The notes under the pieces are model-generated. The model had not been told where the DNA came from and searched no databases. It saw only the letters and a program-made list of their open reading frames with translations. From Leptotrichia sp. oral taxon 498 (GTDB lineage Bacteria; Fusobacteriota; Fusobacteriia; Fusobacteriales; Leptotrichiaceae): a stretch of DNA of 64,000 nt. Each line of letters begins with the position of its first letter. Positions within the stretch are counted from its first letter, which is position 1. Below, piece by piece: positions 30,101 to 38,694 of this stretch. The translations under genes and the position numbers were made by a program. Location of the stretch: NCBI RefSeq assembly GCF_002240055.1, contig NZ_CP016753.1, positions 248,001 through 312,000 of the forward strand. Direction: 5' to 3'.

Positions 30101-30289
30101 GCAGTTATTATCCATACTATTCCGGAATCGGATAGTGGATTTAATAATGGAGAATACGTATATCAGTTTTCAGATAGTACATGGAATGGAATTTCATCTG
30201 CTACACCAATGAGACTTTTTATTCAAGATGATGATATGACAGAATTTGAAATTGTACCGAGCGATATTGAAAGCTGTAAGGTACCATAA
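27158..30289 (+). CDS. J-like domain, zinc ribbons and FN3-like repeats protein
   Basis: The first 70 residues (MDRRNYFEILGLDFDPPEKN...AIAEWKKR) look like a J-type helical hairpin but no HPD tripeptide is present. The middle (about residues 320-375) has paired zinc ribbons (CNSCKAP..CAVCGAS..CPKCHKK..CSCGF). A helical stretch follows, then at least three beta-sandwich FN3-like repeats (for example LSWNATGDKGIKYQVVRKK and IRWNSPDNAQRSVLIREV). I prefer ATG 27158, with GAGAGG upstream, over the GTG overlapping the previous stop. It probably works as the co-chaperone-like scaffold of the Hsp70-vWA fusion; this is inference. Confidence 0.75.
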   Translation: MDRRNYFEILGLDFDPPEKNQRRIDKAIAEWKKRTEDMLANETIATRRAVLSDELSLHDNMVETLRENKTRNIEARALKEIRTQQLEKLIDIMLIGQSGTPEVTNAQIRNVHLKLKLSPKTIEDTYVKKGFVIQQVTKTVNLNDAFLTTVVAGNISSKISQLQTMAIPKYPWTPNVSDLYDLACYFGGGSDSDTGSYHKKRTTELYSIMESWAAQFASDMSTQGHLLADLFTAGTTQVFNTEANRKKYDQSLEREKMKEFFSLLKTAPEDFKKDRYFADSCIRTIQKSFPDYNLSLALYNQEAGLMQDPYEPLEALIHLTCNSCKAPAEFRTREDAERGKCAVCGASLYVECPKCHKKVPATADRCSCGFLISEMQFFDDYIKAAEFALKEMDLGKASKQFANAENAFPGHPKLLTLSQRIKAERDKYDKPLNELKALIAARMFSKAQTLLGALSASMPQLKLDSQKKVIDEKMAEVKRLMPSGSLSPVDKANRCVEILQIVEDYQPAIDVLIASRPRKPLNLNAAVTGTSSLICTLSWNATGDKGIKYQVVRKKNGVPQRQADGEVLAADIGDLSYKDTSLQPGISYGYAVFACRRNVFSDPSVCEIANFSELDTKHLRTSAENGICRFSWVLPPNCIGVRILRSTNAIPSENVTSGSTVVAAKASANFDDSGVSNNNTYGYRLQCVYLYENSFRYSKGVTVMLTPEQPPVALRNITSRIEGRLVTIRWNSPDNAQRSVLIREVSSNAAANLIGQVIPASDINSMLGNGRNYANTMSTTLQAQFEIPPNMSCALAIICVAGSKGIISDIVRVSSVEKCEIDKRQTRIEGNRLRIVLANKLKNLERIHYIVAKKTGSTVPWATIEDAKHKSLSIVSLRDYERDGMILVEMLPKTDLYISVIGQYKMPDGSTIYSEPSKLRLSNKPKEKITYRFSWRTGGFFSRAKAKNCKLVVYSNAEETPEIYVVYKSDGHIPMKLQDPKAVIIHTIPESDSGFNNGEYVYQFSDSTWNGISSATPMRLFIQDDDMTEFEIVPSDIESCKVP

Positions 30290-30302
30290 GGGAGGAAAAA
30301 AC

Positions 30303-31412
30303 ATGGCTTTATTACACTCAGATGTTCTTTGTCCATATTGCTTACAAGAACTCAGAAGTAGAGATTTGAAAACATTTTGCAATATTTGTGGACATTCAGT
30401 GACACCAACAAGAACAGAGTCGTTATTAAAAAAAATACCAAAATGTAAAGAACCAGGATGTAGAGGATTTGGAAGTGTAAAACAGTGTTCTTATTGTGAT
30501 AGTAATTTGCCTTCAGATATTTTGGATTATGAGAAATATCTGCGTTTCAGTATTTTAGGAATTACGGGTTCTGGAAAAACAAACTTTTTGACAACTATGC
30601 TTCATGAATTGCGTCATACAAGTGGCTCACCATGGGTTCTTTCACCGATGGATGCCAATACAACTGCTATTTTCCAGCAAAATGACAGAGCAATTTATAG
30701 TATGAGACAGCCGGTTGCTGCAACAGCCGCAGGTATGACACCGCCACCCCAGTTGTGGAAAATTAAAGATAAAAATCGAATGACTAATACAGTTATCCCA
30801 TCATATTCTATGACTATTTTTGATGGAGCAGGTGAAGATTGCGAACACATTGTTCCAGTTATCAGCAGATATATTAAGGAATCTAAGGTGCTGGTTATTT
30901 TGATTGACCCTCTTGCGTTACATGGAGTCGCATCTAGTATTCCGCAAAATATTCTGAATTGGTCTACTTCTGCTTCTCATGATACGGATGCGTCTGCAGA
31001 TATGGTAGATGGATTAGCTACATATATTAGACAGAACTGTGGAATTGCACCTGGAAAACTGATAAATAAAGATGTTGCTGTTGTGTTTACAAAAATTGAT
31101 GCTGTAAAAGATACCTTTGGTTCAGCCACAGTTATGCAGCCTAGTCCACATTTGGCACGTAAAGGTTTTGTTAAAGCAGATGCAGATGCAGTTGATGCAG
31201 AGATTAGGGATTGGCTAGAGAGTCAGGGGGAAAATACATTCTTGGATGCGATTGACACAAACTTTAAAAAAGGCGGTGTTAGATTCTTTGGTGTATCAAG
31301 TTTTGGACAGCCACCTACGGGTAGCTATCAGTTAGGAAAAGTAATGCCTCACAGAGTTTTAGATCCTCTAATTTGGATGCTCTCAAAGGAAGGTATTGTA
31401 CCCACGCTTTGA
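30303..31412 (+). CDS. Zinc-ribbon GTPase (double-GTPase-like), soluble
   Basis: Two N-terminal zinc ribbons (CPYCLQE..CNICG and CKEPGC..CSYC) are followed by a GTPase domain with P-loop GITGSGKT (about residue 87), switch-II-like DGAGE (about 178) and TKID (about 265), which reads as the guanine-specificity motif. No membrane helices. I start at ATG 30303 because GGAGG lies 8 bases before it. It is a paralogue in design of the membrane GTPase at 20.3 kb, so the operon encodes one anchored and one soluble GTPase, directly followed by the GAP1-like gene. Confidence 0.8.
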   Translation: MALLHSDVLCPYCLQELRSRDLKTFCNICGHSVTPTRTESLLKKIPKCKEPGCRGFGSVKQCSYCDSNLPSDILDYEKYLRFSILGITGSGKTNFLTTMLHELRHTSGSPWVLSPMDANTTAIFQQNDRAIYSMRQPVAATAAGMTPPPQLWKIKDKNRMTNTVIPSYSMTIFDGAGEDCEHIVPVISRYIKESKVLVILIDPLALHGVASSIPQNILNWSTSASHDTDASADMVDGLATYIRQNCGIAPGKLINKDVAVVFTKIDAVKDTFGSATVMQPSPHLARKGFVKADADAVDAEIRDWLESQGENTFLDAIDTNFKKGGVRFFGVSSFGQPPTGSYQLGKVMPHRVLDPLIWMLSKEGIVPTL

Positions 31413-31449
31413 AACTAGTGTTTTATTTTAAAGAAAGGAAGGCAATATA

Positions 31450-34176
31450 ATGCTAAATCAACTTATTTACACACGGTGTATGCCACATCGTGAGTTGAAA
31501 AATAAAGGGCAAGTGGTTCGTGCAGATGGATTTGGTGTATTTTCTATGAGTCAAGAGTTGATTACCAATCCACCTGTACCTAACTATGATTTTCTTCAGA
31601 CTCGTTTAGCTGTACAGAATGGAGCAAAAGAAACATCGGCTACTGGTTTATTTAATTCATATGATTACACTGCAATTTCTTCCAAGGTATATGCTTTGTC
31701 ATTTGAAGTTGCAAGACCACATTGTAAAGAAGTAAGAAAAAATGGACAGGGCCATAGAACGGGAACATACATTAAGCAGTGCCTTGTTGGAAATCCAGGC
31801 GATTATCCTTTCAAATGGTTTGGTGCATCTGTGTGGGATGCACATTTGAAGTCTGAAAATGACTATTATCTTGATGAAAATCCTAGTGCTGAACCTGTAT
31901 GGCTTAATACGGTGCAGGATATACCAAATGGTTCATACGTTTCTATTGAGAGCGTTAAAAAGTTTGTAAATGCAGGTCGTGCAGAAGCTGTTAAAGCTGG
32001 AATTTGGTTTCTGTTACACGAATATGCAAAACCTGAAAATGAGAGAAAAGTTCTTTTGATTAAGGATATTCCTGAAAATGTGGAATTATGGATTGCAGCC
32101 ATTGAATATGCATTCAGTGCAGAAATGGCACAAAAAATTACTTTCTCAACGAATAAAACAAAACTTGGTACACAGATTGATAATATTTTGTTTTTCTATA
32201 CAGATGAATCTGGAAAGTTTTATCCGATGCGTAACAATAGTATGACGCAGATTAGACATCCGTACAATATGATTGTTGGATATCATCCTAGGGATAATTT
32301 CTGCGCTTCCGTCAAGCAGATGCCGACAAGTAATTTTGTAATGATTGATGGCACTAATAATATGGTATCTTTTGCAACAGACGAAAGCATAAAATCAGCA
32401 TACTACTCTGCGGCTGTTCAGTATGATGCAGATATTATTGATTTTACAAGCGTTGTTTTGCCTAGTTTACCTATTGATATGATAACGGATAAAATTCCGG
32501 AATTGTATGATGCATATAAGTACCTGTTGGATTCCAATCACCGAGTGGAAAAATGGACATACAGAGAAGCAATTGCTGAATTACAGTCTATTACTCAGTA
32601 TGGTATTTCTAAAAATGACGTATTGAATAAGTATATCTTTGATGAGGGGATGCGTGGGTATCAGCGTTTTGCAACAGAAGATGAAAAAAACAATTTTAAA
32701 CTTCTTAAGATTTTCTGGAACATTGCTAAAGTAACAAAACGCACAGGAGAAGTTACAGGATGTTTAGCTGATCTTCTGAGTACAGGAATGATGAACTTAA
32801 AAGTATCCGGAAATACTTTGACAGGTACATGGAATGCAATAAAAGCAGGTGAAGTTCAGAGCATTATTCGTCCTGCATTACAAGATTTGTTCAATGATAG
32901 TGAGTTGACAAGCTATAGTAGTCAGTTTGAAAATGCCCCTGCTTCTGTTGTTAGCACAGTGATGGAAATGTATTTTGATATGCTCTCGCTCGAAAGGAAC
33001 GGTATTAAGTCTATTTTAGAAAGTCAAGCAAAATATCAGTTTGTTTGTCATGCTTTGACTGCATTGATTGATAATAGAAATGCATTACATGCTGTGTTAA
33101 ACGGAATTAGTATTTCAGATGATGTTATAAATGCGGTCGCTTTGTCAGTTTCTGAACATCTTGAAGAATATAAACCGGGAAAAACCGAGGCATGGTGGGA
33201 TTCTATTATTGATCTTTCCGGTGGAAATGTCATGGAATTGTGTAGGACACTTTGTAAGTCTACTCAAACTAATATTGACATGATTGAACATTTACTAGCG
33301 AATACAATTTTAAAAGCAGGAAAATGTGATCGAGATATTTATCGTGCATTTGAGGATTCCATAAAGCAGCTTGGCAAGAGCAAAAATACAGGTATTGCAT
33401 TCTTTAATGCTTGGATTAAAGTTGAAAATTCTTCACACCTTAATAATATCATTCGGAATATTAGAGGGAATAGATTGTCCTCTTCCGCAGAAAAAGAATT
33501 ATTCCACCTTGTTGATAAACAGGTTCCATATGAATCTACGTCAGGAAAAATTTCTATTATATTTAGAGAAATTAAGGAATGGGCAAATGATATTGGGGAG
33601 ATGTCTCAAAGTGCGGCACTTTATGATTTGCGTAAAAATATGGAACGTGAGCGCAAAGCAGAAAAAGTTTTATCAACAATGTATGAATTTTCTGATTTGA
33701 AATTAGAGATACCAGATAACTATTTAAGGAGTCAATATTTTGAAAACTTGGCTCAAACTGCTGCAGATTTTTGCGATCCAGAAGTTCACATGGCTTTCCT
33801 GCATCTTTTTGATATACAAGATATCGGAATAAAGCAGGAATATATTAAGGCTTATGTTGATGAAGTGCTTAATGGTTCAAAAGGAAAACAGTTGGCTTAT
33901 TCAATGCTTAGCTTATGTGAGGCATTCTATTACGAATATAAGATTCCGGGGAAAAAAGCAGTTCAGGTAAAAGAGTCTGCAGATATGCTAAAGGCTTACT
34001 TTGTAAAAACGTTACCAAATCATTACAAACCTAATCTTCCGGATCAGGTTGCAAAAGCTAATTATGATGAGAATCAAGTGAAGAAAATGCTTATAACTAT
34101 GCTTCAGGATGCTGCTAAAAAAGCTCCAAGGAGTGGATTGAGAAGTATCTTGGGTGGATTATTTGGAAGAAAGTAA
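31450..34176 (+). CDS. GTPase-associated protein 1 (GAP1)-like protein
   Basis: The 908-residue protein opens with QLIYTRCMPHRELKNKGQVV, which fits the start of the GAP1-N domain family, continues through an N-terminal alpha/beta region (to about residue 310, including a FSTNKTKLGTQIDNILFF segment) and ends in about 550 residues of helical repeat-like sequence (GAP1-M/C-type). These proteins are encoded next to zinc-ribbon GTPases in bacterial conflict systems and are thought to regulate or couple them; no enzymatic motif is visible. The assignment rests on the N-terminal motif and on the neighbouring GTPase, not on a search. Confidence 0.65.
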   Translation: MLNQLIYTRCMPHRELKNKGQVVRADGFGVFSMSQELITNPPVPNYDFLQTRLAVQNGAKETSATGLFNSYDYTAISSKVYALSFEVARPHCKEVRKNGQGHRTGTYIKQCLVGNPGDYPFKWFGASVWDAHLKSENDYYLDENPSAEPVWLNTVQDIPNGSYVSIESVKKFVNAGRAEAVKAGIWFLLHEYAKPENERKVLLIKDIPENVELWIAAIEYAFSAEMAQKITFSTNKTKLGTQIDNILFFYTDESGKFYPMRNNSMTQIRHPYNMIVGYHPRDNFCASVKQMPTSNFVMIDGTNNMVSFATDESIKSAYYSAAVQYDADIIDFTSVVLPSLPIDMITDKIPELYDAYKYLLDSNHRVEKWTYREAIAELQSITQYGISKNDVLNKYIFDEGMRGYQRFATEDEKNNFKLLKIFWNIAKVTKRTGEVTGCLADLLSTGMMNLKVSGNTLTGTWNAIKAGEVQSIIRPALQDLFNDSELTSYSSQFENAPASVVSTVMEMYFDMLSLERNGIKSILESQAKYQFVCHALTALIDNRNALHAVLNGISISDDVINAVALSVSEHLEEYKPGKTEAWWDSIIDLSGGNVMELCRTLCKSTQTNIDMIEHLLANTILKAGKCDRDIYRAFEDSIKQLGKSKNTGIAFFNAWIKVENSSHLNNIIRNIRGNRLSSSAEKELFHLVDKQVPYESTSGKISIIFREIKEWANDIGEMSQSAALYDLRKNMERERKAEKVLSTMYEFSDLKLEIPDNYLRSQYFENLAQTAADFCDPEVHMAFLHLFDIQDIGIKQEYIKAYVDEVLNGSKGKQLAYSMLSLCEAFYYEYKIPGKKAVQVKESADMLKAYFVKTLPNHYKPNLPDQVAKANYDENQVKKMLITMLQDAAKKAPRSGLRSILGGLFGRK

Positions 34177-34184
34177 TAATTAAC

Positions 34185-34244
34185 TTGGGGATCACAGCGT
34201 TAGTAGGTATTCTGGCAGCTGTGATTCTCAGAAAAAAGGTGTAA
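34185..34244 (+). other. Possible tiny membrane ORF or frameshifted tail of the GAP1-like protein
   Basis: From TTG 34185 the frame reads LGITALVGILAAVILRKKV and stops, a textbook single membrane helix with a basic tail. The same frame is open upstream into the end of the GAP1-like gene (KVIIN before the TTG), so it could be reached by a -1-type frameshift just before that gene's stop. No clear ribosome site of its own. Coding is uncertain. Confidence 0.3.
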
Positions 34245-34246
34245 GT

Positions 34247-34507
34247 ATGGCAGAAGCAAAAAAACTAACGCAAAAAGAATATGAAGCAATTCGTGCGGAT
34301 TATGAAAAACGTTATGGTTACGATTCAAGAAGTCCTGAAGAGAAAGCTGCATTTGATAAGAAATTTGATGAACATTATCAGACTGATAAAAAAAGCGATG
34401 CTACTGATGACGATACAACTGAACCTAACGAAGATATTAACAAAGGACATGAGCGAGAACGTGGCAGACGTGGATTCCGTGAGATAGACGATGGCGATGA
34501 ACGATAA
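34247..34507 (+). CDS. Small acidic protein with the EYxxxxxxYxxxYGYD repeat, copy 1
   Basis: The 86-residue protein holds one repeat, KLTQKEYEAIRADYEKRYGYD-type, continuing SRSPEEKAAFDKKFDE, followed by an acidic/arginine-rich low-complexity tail. Two more genes follow with the same repeat. I do not recognise the family. Its ATG has AAAAAGGTG upstream. The repeat looks like two short helices joined at GYD, plausibly a docking module for the ATPase or GTPases encoded beside it. Confidence 0.7.
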   Translation: MAEAKKLTQKEYEAIRADYEKRYGYDSRSPEEKAAFDKKFDEHYQTDKKSDATDDDTTEPNEDINKGHERERGRRGFREIDDGDER

Positions 34508-34536
34508 ATGTTTCGATAATAGGAAGGAGAATTGAT

Positions 34537-34797
34537 ATGGTAGGTCCTAAAAAAGTGACTCAGGAAGAGTATGATGAATTTCGTTCCAATATGGAGAAAA
34601 AATATAATTATGATGAAATGTCTGATGAAGAGAAAGAACGTTTTGATTCAAAAATAGATGAGGTTGCAGTTGTAGGAGATAAGGCTGAAGAGTCAGATAA
34701 GAATGATGGCACTGATGATGAAGAAGCAGAGAAGGGCGAATTTGAAGATGGTCATCCTCATGAACACGAAAGAGATGATGACGAGGATATAAGATAG
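34537..34797 (+). CDS. Small acidic protein with the same repeat, copy 2
   Basis: The repeat reads KVTQEEYDEFRSNMEKKYNYDEMSDEEKERF in two halves (EEY...YNYD, then EMSDEEKERFDSKIDE), followed by a strongly acidic tail (DDEEAEKGEFEDG). GGAAGGAG lies before the ATG. Same length (86 residues) as the previous gene, so a recent tandem duplication is likely, although the sequences have clearly diverged. Confidence 0.7.
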   Translation: MVGPKKVTQEEYDEFRSNMEKKYNYDEMSDEEKERFDSKIDEVAVVGDKAEESDKNDGTDDEEAEKGEFEDGHPHEHERDDDEDIR

Positions 34798-34819
34798 TAA
34801 TAAAGGATGGACACATTTT

Positions 34820-35194
34820 ATGGAGAAGATGAAGTTATCACGTAATGAATATGATGCAGTAGTAGAGAAATATCGAGAACAAAATGGATATGATGAGATG
34901 TCAGATGAAGAAAAAGCTGCATTTAACGAAAAGTTAGATAAAGTAGTGGAGTGTTCAGAAGTTGAAAAACAACCTGAAGAAAGTGAAACAACAGATTCTC
35001 CATCTGAAGAAACATCCGATAGTGATAAATTACGGTCAGAATTAAAAGAAAAATATGGATATGATGAAATGTCTGATGAACAAAAACAAGCATTCAATGA
35101 AAAACTGGACGAGATAGTAGGAACTGAGGACAGCGGAGAAGATGATCCAGGAGATAATGAAATTGGTGCAAAGGTCTTGAGGAGAAGTAGATAA
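34820..35194 (+). CDS. Small acidic protein with two copies of the same repeat, copy 3
   Basis: The 124-residue product contains the repeat twice: KLSRNEYDAVVEKYREQNGYD + EMSDEEKAAFNEKLD at the N-terminus, and DKLRSELKEKYGYDEMSDEQ + KQAFNEKLDEIVG near the C-terminus, separated by an acidic Ser/Thr/Glu linker. Hence four repeat copies occur in three consecutive genes directly upstream of the HerA-type ATPase. Family not recognised. Confidence 0.7.
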   Translation: MEKMKLSRNEYDAVVEKYREQNGYDEMSDEEKAAFNEKLDKVVECSEVEKQPEESETTDSPSEETSDSDKLRSELKEKYGYDEMSDEQKQAFNEKLDEIVGTEDSGEDDPGDNEIGAKVLRRSR

Positions 35195-35215
35195 GTGGAA
35201 AGGAGATGAAATTTT

Positions 35216-38200
35216 ATGCCTTCATATTCAAGTTCAAGTGGTGCTTCACGTGCAGCTAGAAGACCTACTGGTTCATCTGGTGGAAACCTACCGACTCCTA
35301 AACCTGTAGGAGCTGGAAGTTCAATGCCTATCGAAAATCCAGATGGGACTAAGCAAAGACAAGCAAAAAAAATGTTAATGGATGCGACTCAGCTATCTCT
35401 ATTACAGAATAATCTTCGTATTACAAGTTTATATGTGAATAGTCGACATCTAGAGATGTTGTCTCCTGCACCAACTGGTAGTTTGTATACTAGTGAAGCC
35501 TGTAAGTTCAATTCTATTCAAGGAGGAAGAACTGGTATTGCAGTGTATCAGATTACAAAACTTATGTATAACGAAGAAGAAAATTCTTTCGAAAAACTTG
35601 TTAGTGTCTACTCTGCCTTAAACAGTTTTGGTGGCATCGTTGCATTGATTCTTCAGGGTGATGGAAACTCCACAAGACTTTATTTATGTACGAATACTAG
35701 CGGTGATGGCAAAGTTGCAGGAGGATTATTAGCTAACAATCTTAGGGGACAATTTCCAGGATGTGAAATAGATGAGTTGAATGATATTGACAAAAATAAA
35801 CTTTTGGATTCTTGTGGAATGGTTGGTTCAATATCTACAAGTCGAACAGTTCGTTCGTTAAGTATGATACCTAGCAGGCGTGAAGATGAACGTCAGCATG
35901 ATAAAGAATTTAGTGCACAGGGATATGAAAAATTTGTTGATGCGATGAATGGACATCGTTATACCTTGGTTGTTTTATCACAACGGGTCTCACCAGATGC
36001 AATGGATGGATGCTTAGAAGGTTTGGAAGCAATATATACATCGTTATCGCCATATGCAAAAGAAACGGCTTCTTACGGAGAGAGTGATTCGGATTCTGTT
36101 AACTACTCTATATCTAATAACGTAAATAGTTCAATCAGTAGATCTGTTTCAAAATCATTTGGCACTTCTCACACAAACAGTGTTTCTGAGGGGCGAAGTT
36201 CAAACAGTGGACATGGATATGAGTTATTTGATATTCATTTTAATTCTGGTTCGGGAAGATCATCTGGAACATCTTCAGCAAGCGGAACATCCACGGGTAC
36301 TAGTTCTAGTACATCATCTTCAGATAGTTATGGAAGTGGAGATAGCCAAAGTTCAGGTACAACAACAGGTACAAACCGTTCGATAACTGTGAACAGAGAT
36401 AATAAAGCTGTTCAAAATTTGCTTGCAAAAATTGAAGAGCACATCAAGAGAATTAATTTAAGTCAAACATTTGGTATGTGGAATAGTGCTTGTTATATTA
36501 TTGCGGATGATGTAGCAACGGCAACAATGGGAACAAGTACGCTTGCGGCACTTTTTTCGGGTGATTCTCAGGCAGCACCTAGAGCGTATTATAATCAATG
36601 GGATGCTACAAATCCAAAAGAAAGAAAAAATGTGCTAGATTATATTTCTAATCTTCAGCATCCAGAAATAAATCTTACAATGCTTCAACAGATTACAGAT
36701 GGTAGCGGAAATACAACCACAACACCATATCAAACAGAAAAAATCACACCGGCTATGATGATCAGCGGTAAAGAAATTCCTACTCTTATGGGCTTGCCTC
36801 GAAAATCTGTTCCCGGTATTGTTGTTGATAGCATGGCTGAATTCGGAAGAAACATACCTGAAAAATGGAAAAGAAAAGTTAAACGTCCTATTTTATTTGG
36901 AAACATATATCACATGGGACAAGAAGAGAAAACGAAAACATTTCTTGACTTGGATACTTTTGCTTCACATATGTTTATTTGTGGTTCATCTGGTTCGGGT
37001 AAGAGTAATACTACATATAATCTGCTCCAAAAACTCATTGAGAATAAGGTTCCATTCTTAGTGGTCGAACCAGCAAAAGGTGAATACAAAATTGAATTTG
37101 CAGATTTGCCAGGAATTAATATTTTTACGGCAGATGAGTCTCCATATAGATTGTTACAAATCAACCCATTTGAATTCAGTGCAGGCATCCATATTCGAGA
37201 ACATCTAGATAATATTGTCCAGGTAGTTAGTGCATGTTGGCCACTGTATGGAGCAATGCCGGGACTTTTGAAAAAGGCGTTTGAGCAAGTGTATCTAGAT
37301 CATGGATGGGATTTGGAACATTCTGAAAGAATTATTAATAGAGGAAGTAAATTCCCTGTATTTTCAGACCTTGTGAAAGTTCTTGAACGAATCATTAACG
37401 AATCTCCGTACTCTGCTCAAACTAAGGGTGACTACAAGGGAGCATTATTAAATCGAGTTTCTTCGCTCTGTAATGGATTTGAAGGTCAAATCTTTGGGAG
37501 AAGTATTGGAATTCCTGATACAACTCTTTTTAATAAAAATACAATAATTGATTTGAGTAGTATTGGATCTGATGAAACTCGTTCTCTGATAATGGGAATT
37601 TTGATTATTAAATTGAAGAATTATCGAAAAACAGTTACAACTGGTCCTAATAGTGATCTTGTGCATGTGACAGTTTTAGAAGAAGCTCATAATATTTTGA
37701 AGAGATGTTCGCAGGAAACTAGTGTCGACTCTGGAAATGTACAAGGTGCTGCAGTCGGTAGCTTATGCAGATGTATTGCTGAAATGCGAAGTGCTGGAGA
37801 GGGATTTATGATTATAGATCAGTCGCCTGGTGCAGTAGATGAGGCGGCAATAAAAAATACTGCAATTAAAGTATGTATGAGACTTCCTTCTAAAAATGAC
37901 TGTGAGGAAATTGGTGCTGCGTTAAGTCTGAACGAAAATCAAATCAGAGAATTGAGTAGACTTGACATTGGAGTTGCTGCTATTTTTCATGCGGGATGGA
38001 CGGATACGTTACTGGCTAGAATGGGAGACATATGGGATAAAAGATATCGACTAAAAAGTGCTCCGATTTTGGATAATGGAACTTATACCAAAATTCAAGG
38101 CGCAATTGTTCAGTTAATATATCAAGATATCCAAGAGGGTAATTTTTTTAGTATATATGATGATGTACAGGAATTATTGAATCTCTTGTGTAAGGAAGTT

Positions 38201-38689
38201 AGTGCAATTAAACCGATACTACCAAAATCAAAACAGCAGGAATTATTAGATGAAGTACAGGTATTCTTGGAAAATAATGATGTATTAATTAAAGGAAAAC
38301 GGCTGAAAGAATTGAGACGTAAATTTTTTGATTTTGTGTCTCAATTTGTGCGTTTGGAAAGTGTTATGAAAATATTCACATTATCTGGCGTTAATACAAA
38401 AATGACGCTAGATCCATTAACAGCGAAAGAAGTACGAGCTGTATTAAAATGGGAAAAAGAATTGCGAAGTGGTGTTTTAAGGTATTTGTATATGCCGGAA
38501 GAATGTGATCCTGCAAGAGCATACAGATGGCCATTAGATGCTTCAAAAGCAGAGTATTTTTGGGAAATATACGATGGTATTCTTAAGCGTTATGGTATTA
38601 GATATACAGCTGATGAGCGTTATGCCAATGCGTATAATTATCTGAAATCCGTCAATTATTTTAGCACAAGTGCTGGTGGAAGGAAGTGA
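35216..38689 (+). CDS. HerA/FtsK-type DUF87 ATPase with Ser/Gly-rich insert
   Basis: The 1157-residue protein has a Ser/Gly-rich start, an N-terminal domain (about 40-280), a low-complexity Ser/Thr/Gly region (about 285-395), and a RecA-like motor: Walker A GSSGSGKSNTTYNLL near residue 590, VVEPAKGEYK just after it (typical of HerA/VirB4-like DUF87 proteins), Walker B VTVLEEAHNIL near 818 and a sensor-like MIIDQSPGAVDEA near 865. A helical C-terminus follows. HerA-type ATPases are ring translocases that move DNA or protein. In this operon it is the likely motor or effector-delivery component. GGAGATG precedes the ATG. Confidence 0.85.
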   Translation: MPSYSSSSGASRAARRPTGSSGGNLPTPKPVGAGSSMPIENPDGTKQRQAKKMLMDATQLSLLQNNLRITSLYVNSRHLEMLSPAPTGSLYTSEACKFNSIQGGRTGIAVYQITKLMYNEEENSFEKLVSVYSALNSFGGIVALILQGDGNSTRLYLCTNTSGDGKVAGGLLANNLRGQFPGCEIDELNDIDKNKLLDSCGMVGSISTSRTVRSLSMIPSRREDERQHDKEFSAQGYEKFVDAMNGHRYTLVVLSQRVSPDAMDGCLEGLEAIYTSLSPYAKETASYGESDSDSVNYSISNNVNSSISRSVSKSFGTSHTNSVSEGRSSNSGHGYELFDIHFNSGSGRSSGTSSASGTSTGTSSSTSSSDSYGSGDSQSSGTTTGTNRSITVNRDNKAVQNLLAKIEEHIKRINLSQTFGMWNSACYIIADDVATATMGTSTLAALFSGDSQAAPRAYYNQWDATNPKERKNVLDYISNLQHPEINLTMLQQITDGSGNTTTTPYQTEKITPAMMISGKEIPTLMGLPRKSVPGIVVDSMAEFGRNIPEKWKRKVKRPILFGNIYHMGQEEKTKTFLDLDTFASHMFICGSSGSGKSNTTYNLLQKLIENKVPFLVVEPAKGEYKIEFADLPGINIFTADESPYRLLQINPFEFSAGIHIREHLDNIVQVVSACWPLYGAMPGLLKKAFEQVYLDHGWDLEHSERIINRGSKFPVFSDLVKVLERIINESPYSAQTKGDYKGALLNRVSSLCNGFEGQIFGRSIGIPDTTLFNKNTIIDLSSIGSDETRSLIMGILIIKLKNYRKTVTTGPNSDLVHVTVLEEAHNILKRCSQETSVDSGNVQGAAVGSLCRCIAEMRSAGEGFMIIDQSPGAVDEAAIKNTAIKVCMRLPSKNDCEEIGAALSLNENQIRELSRLDIGVAAIFHAGWTDTLLARMGDIWDKRYRLKSAPILDNGTYTKIQGAIVQLIYQDIQEGNFFSIYDDVQELLNLLCKEVSAIKPILPKSKQQELLDEVQVFLENNDVLIKGKRLKELRRKFFDFVSQFVRLESVMKIFTLSGVNTKMTLDPLTAKEVRAVLKWEKELRSGVLRYLYMPEECDPARAYRWPLDASKAEYFWEIYDGILKRYGIRYTADERYANAYNYLKSVNYFSTSAGGRK

Positions 38690-38694
38690 TATGA

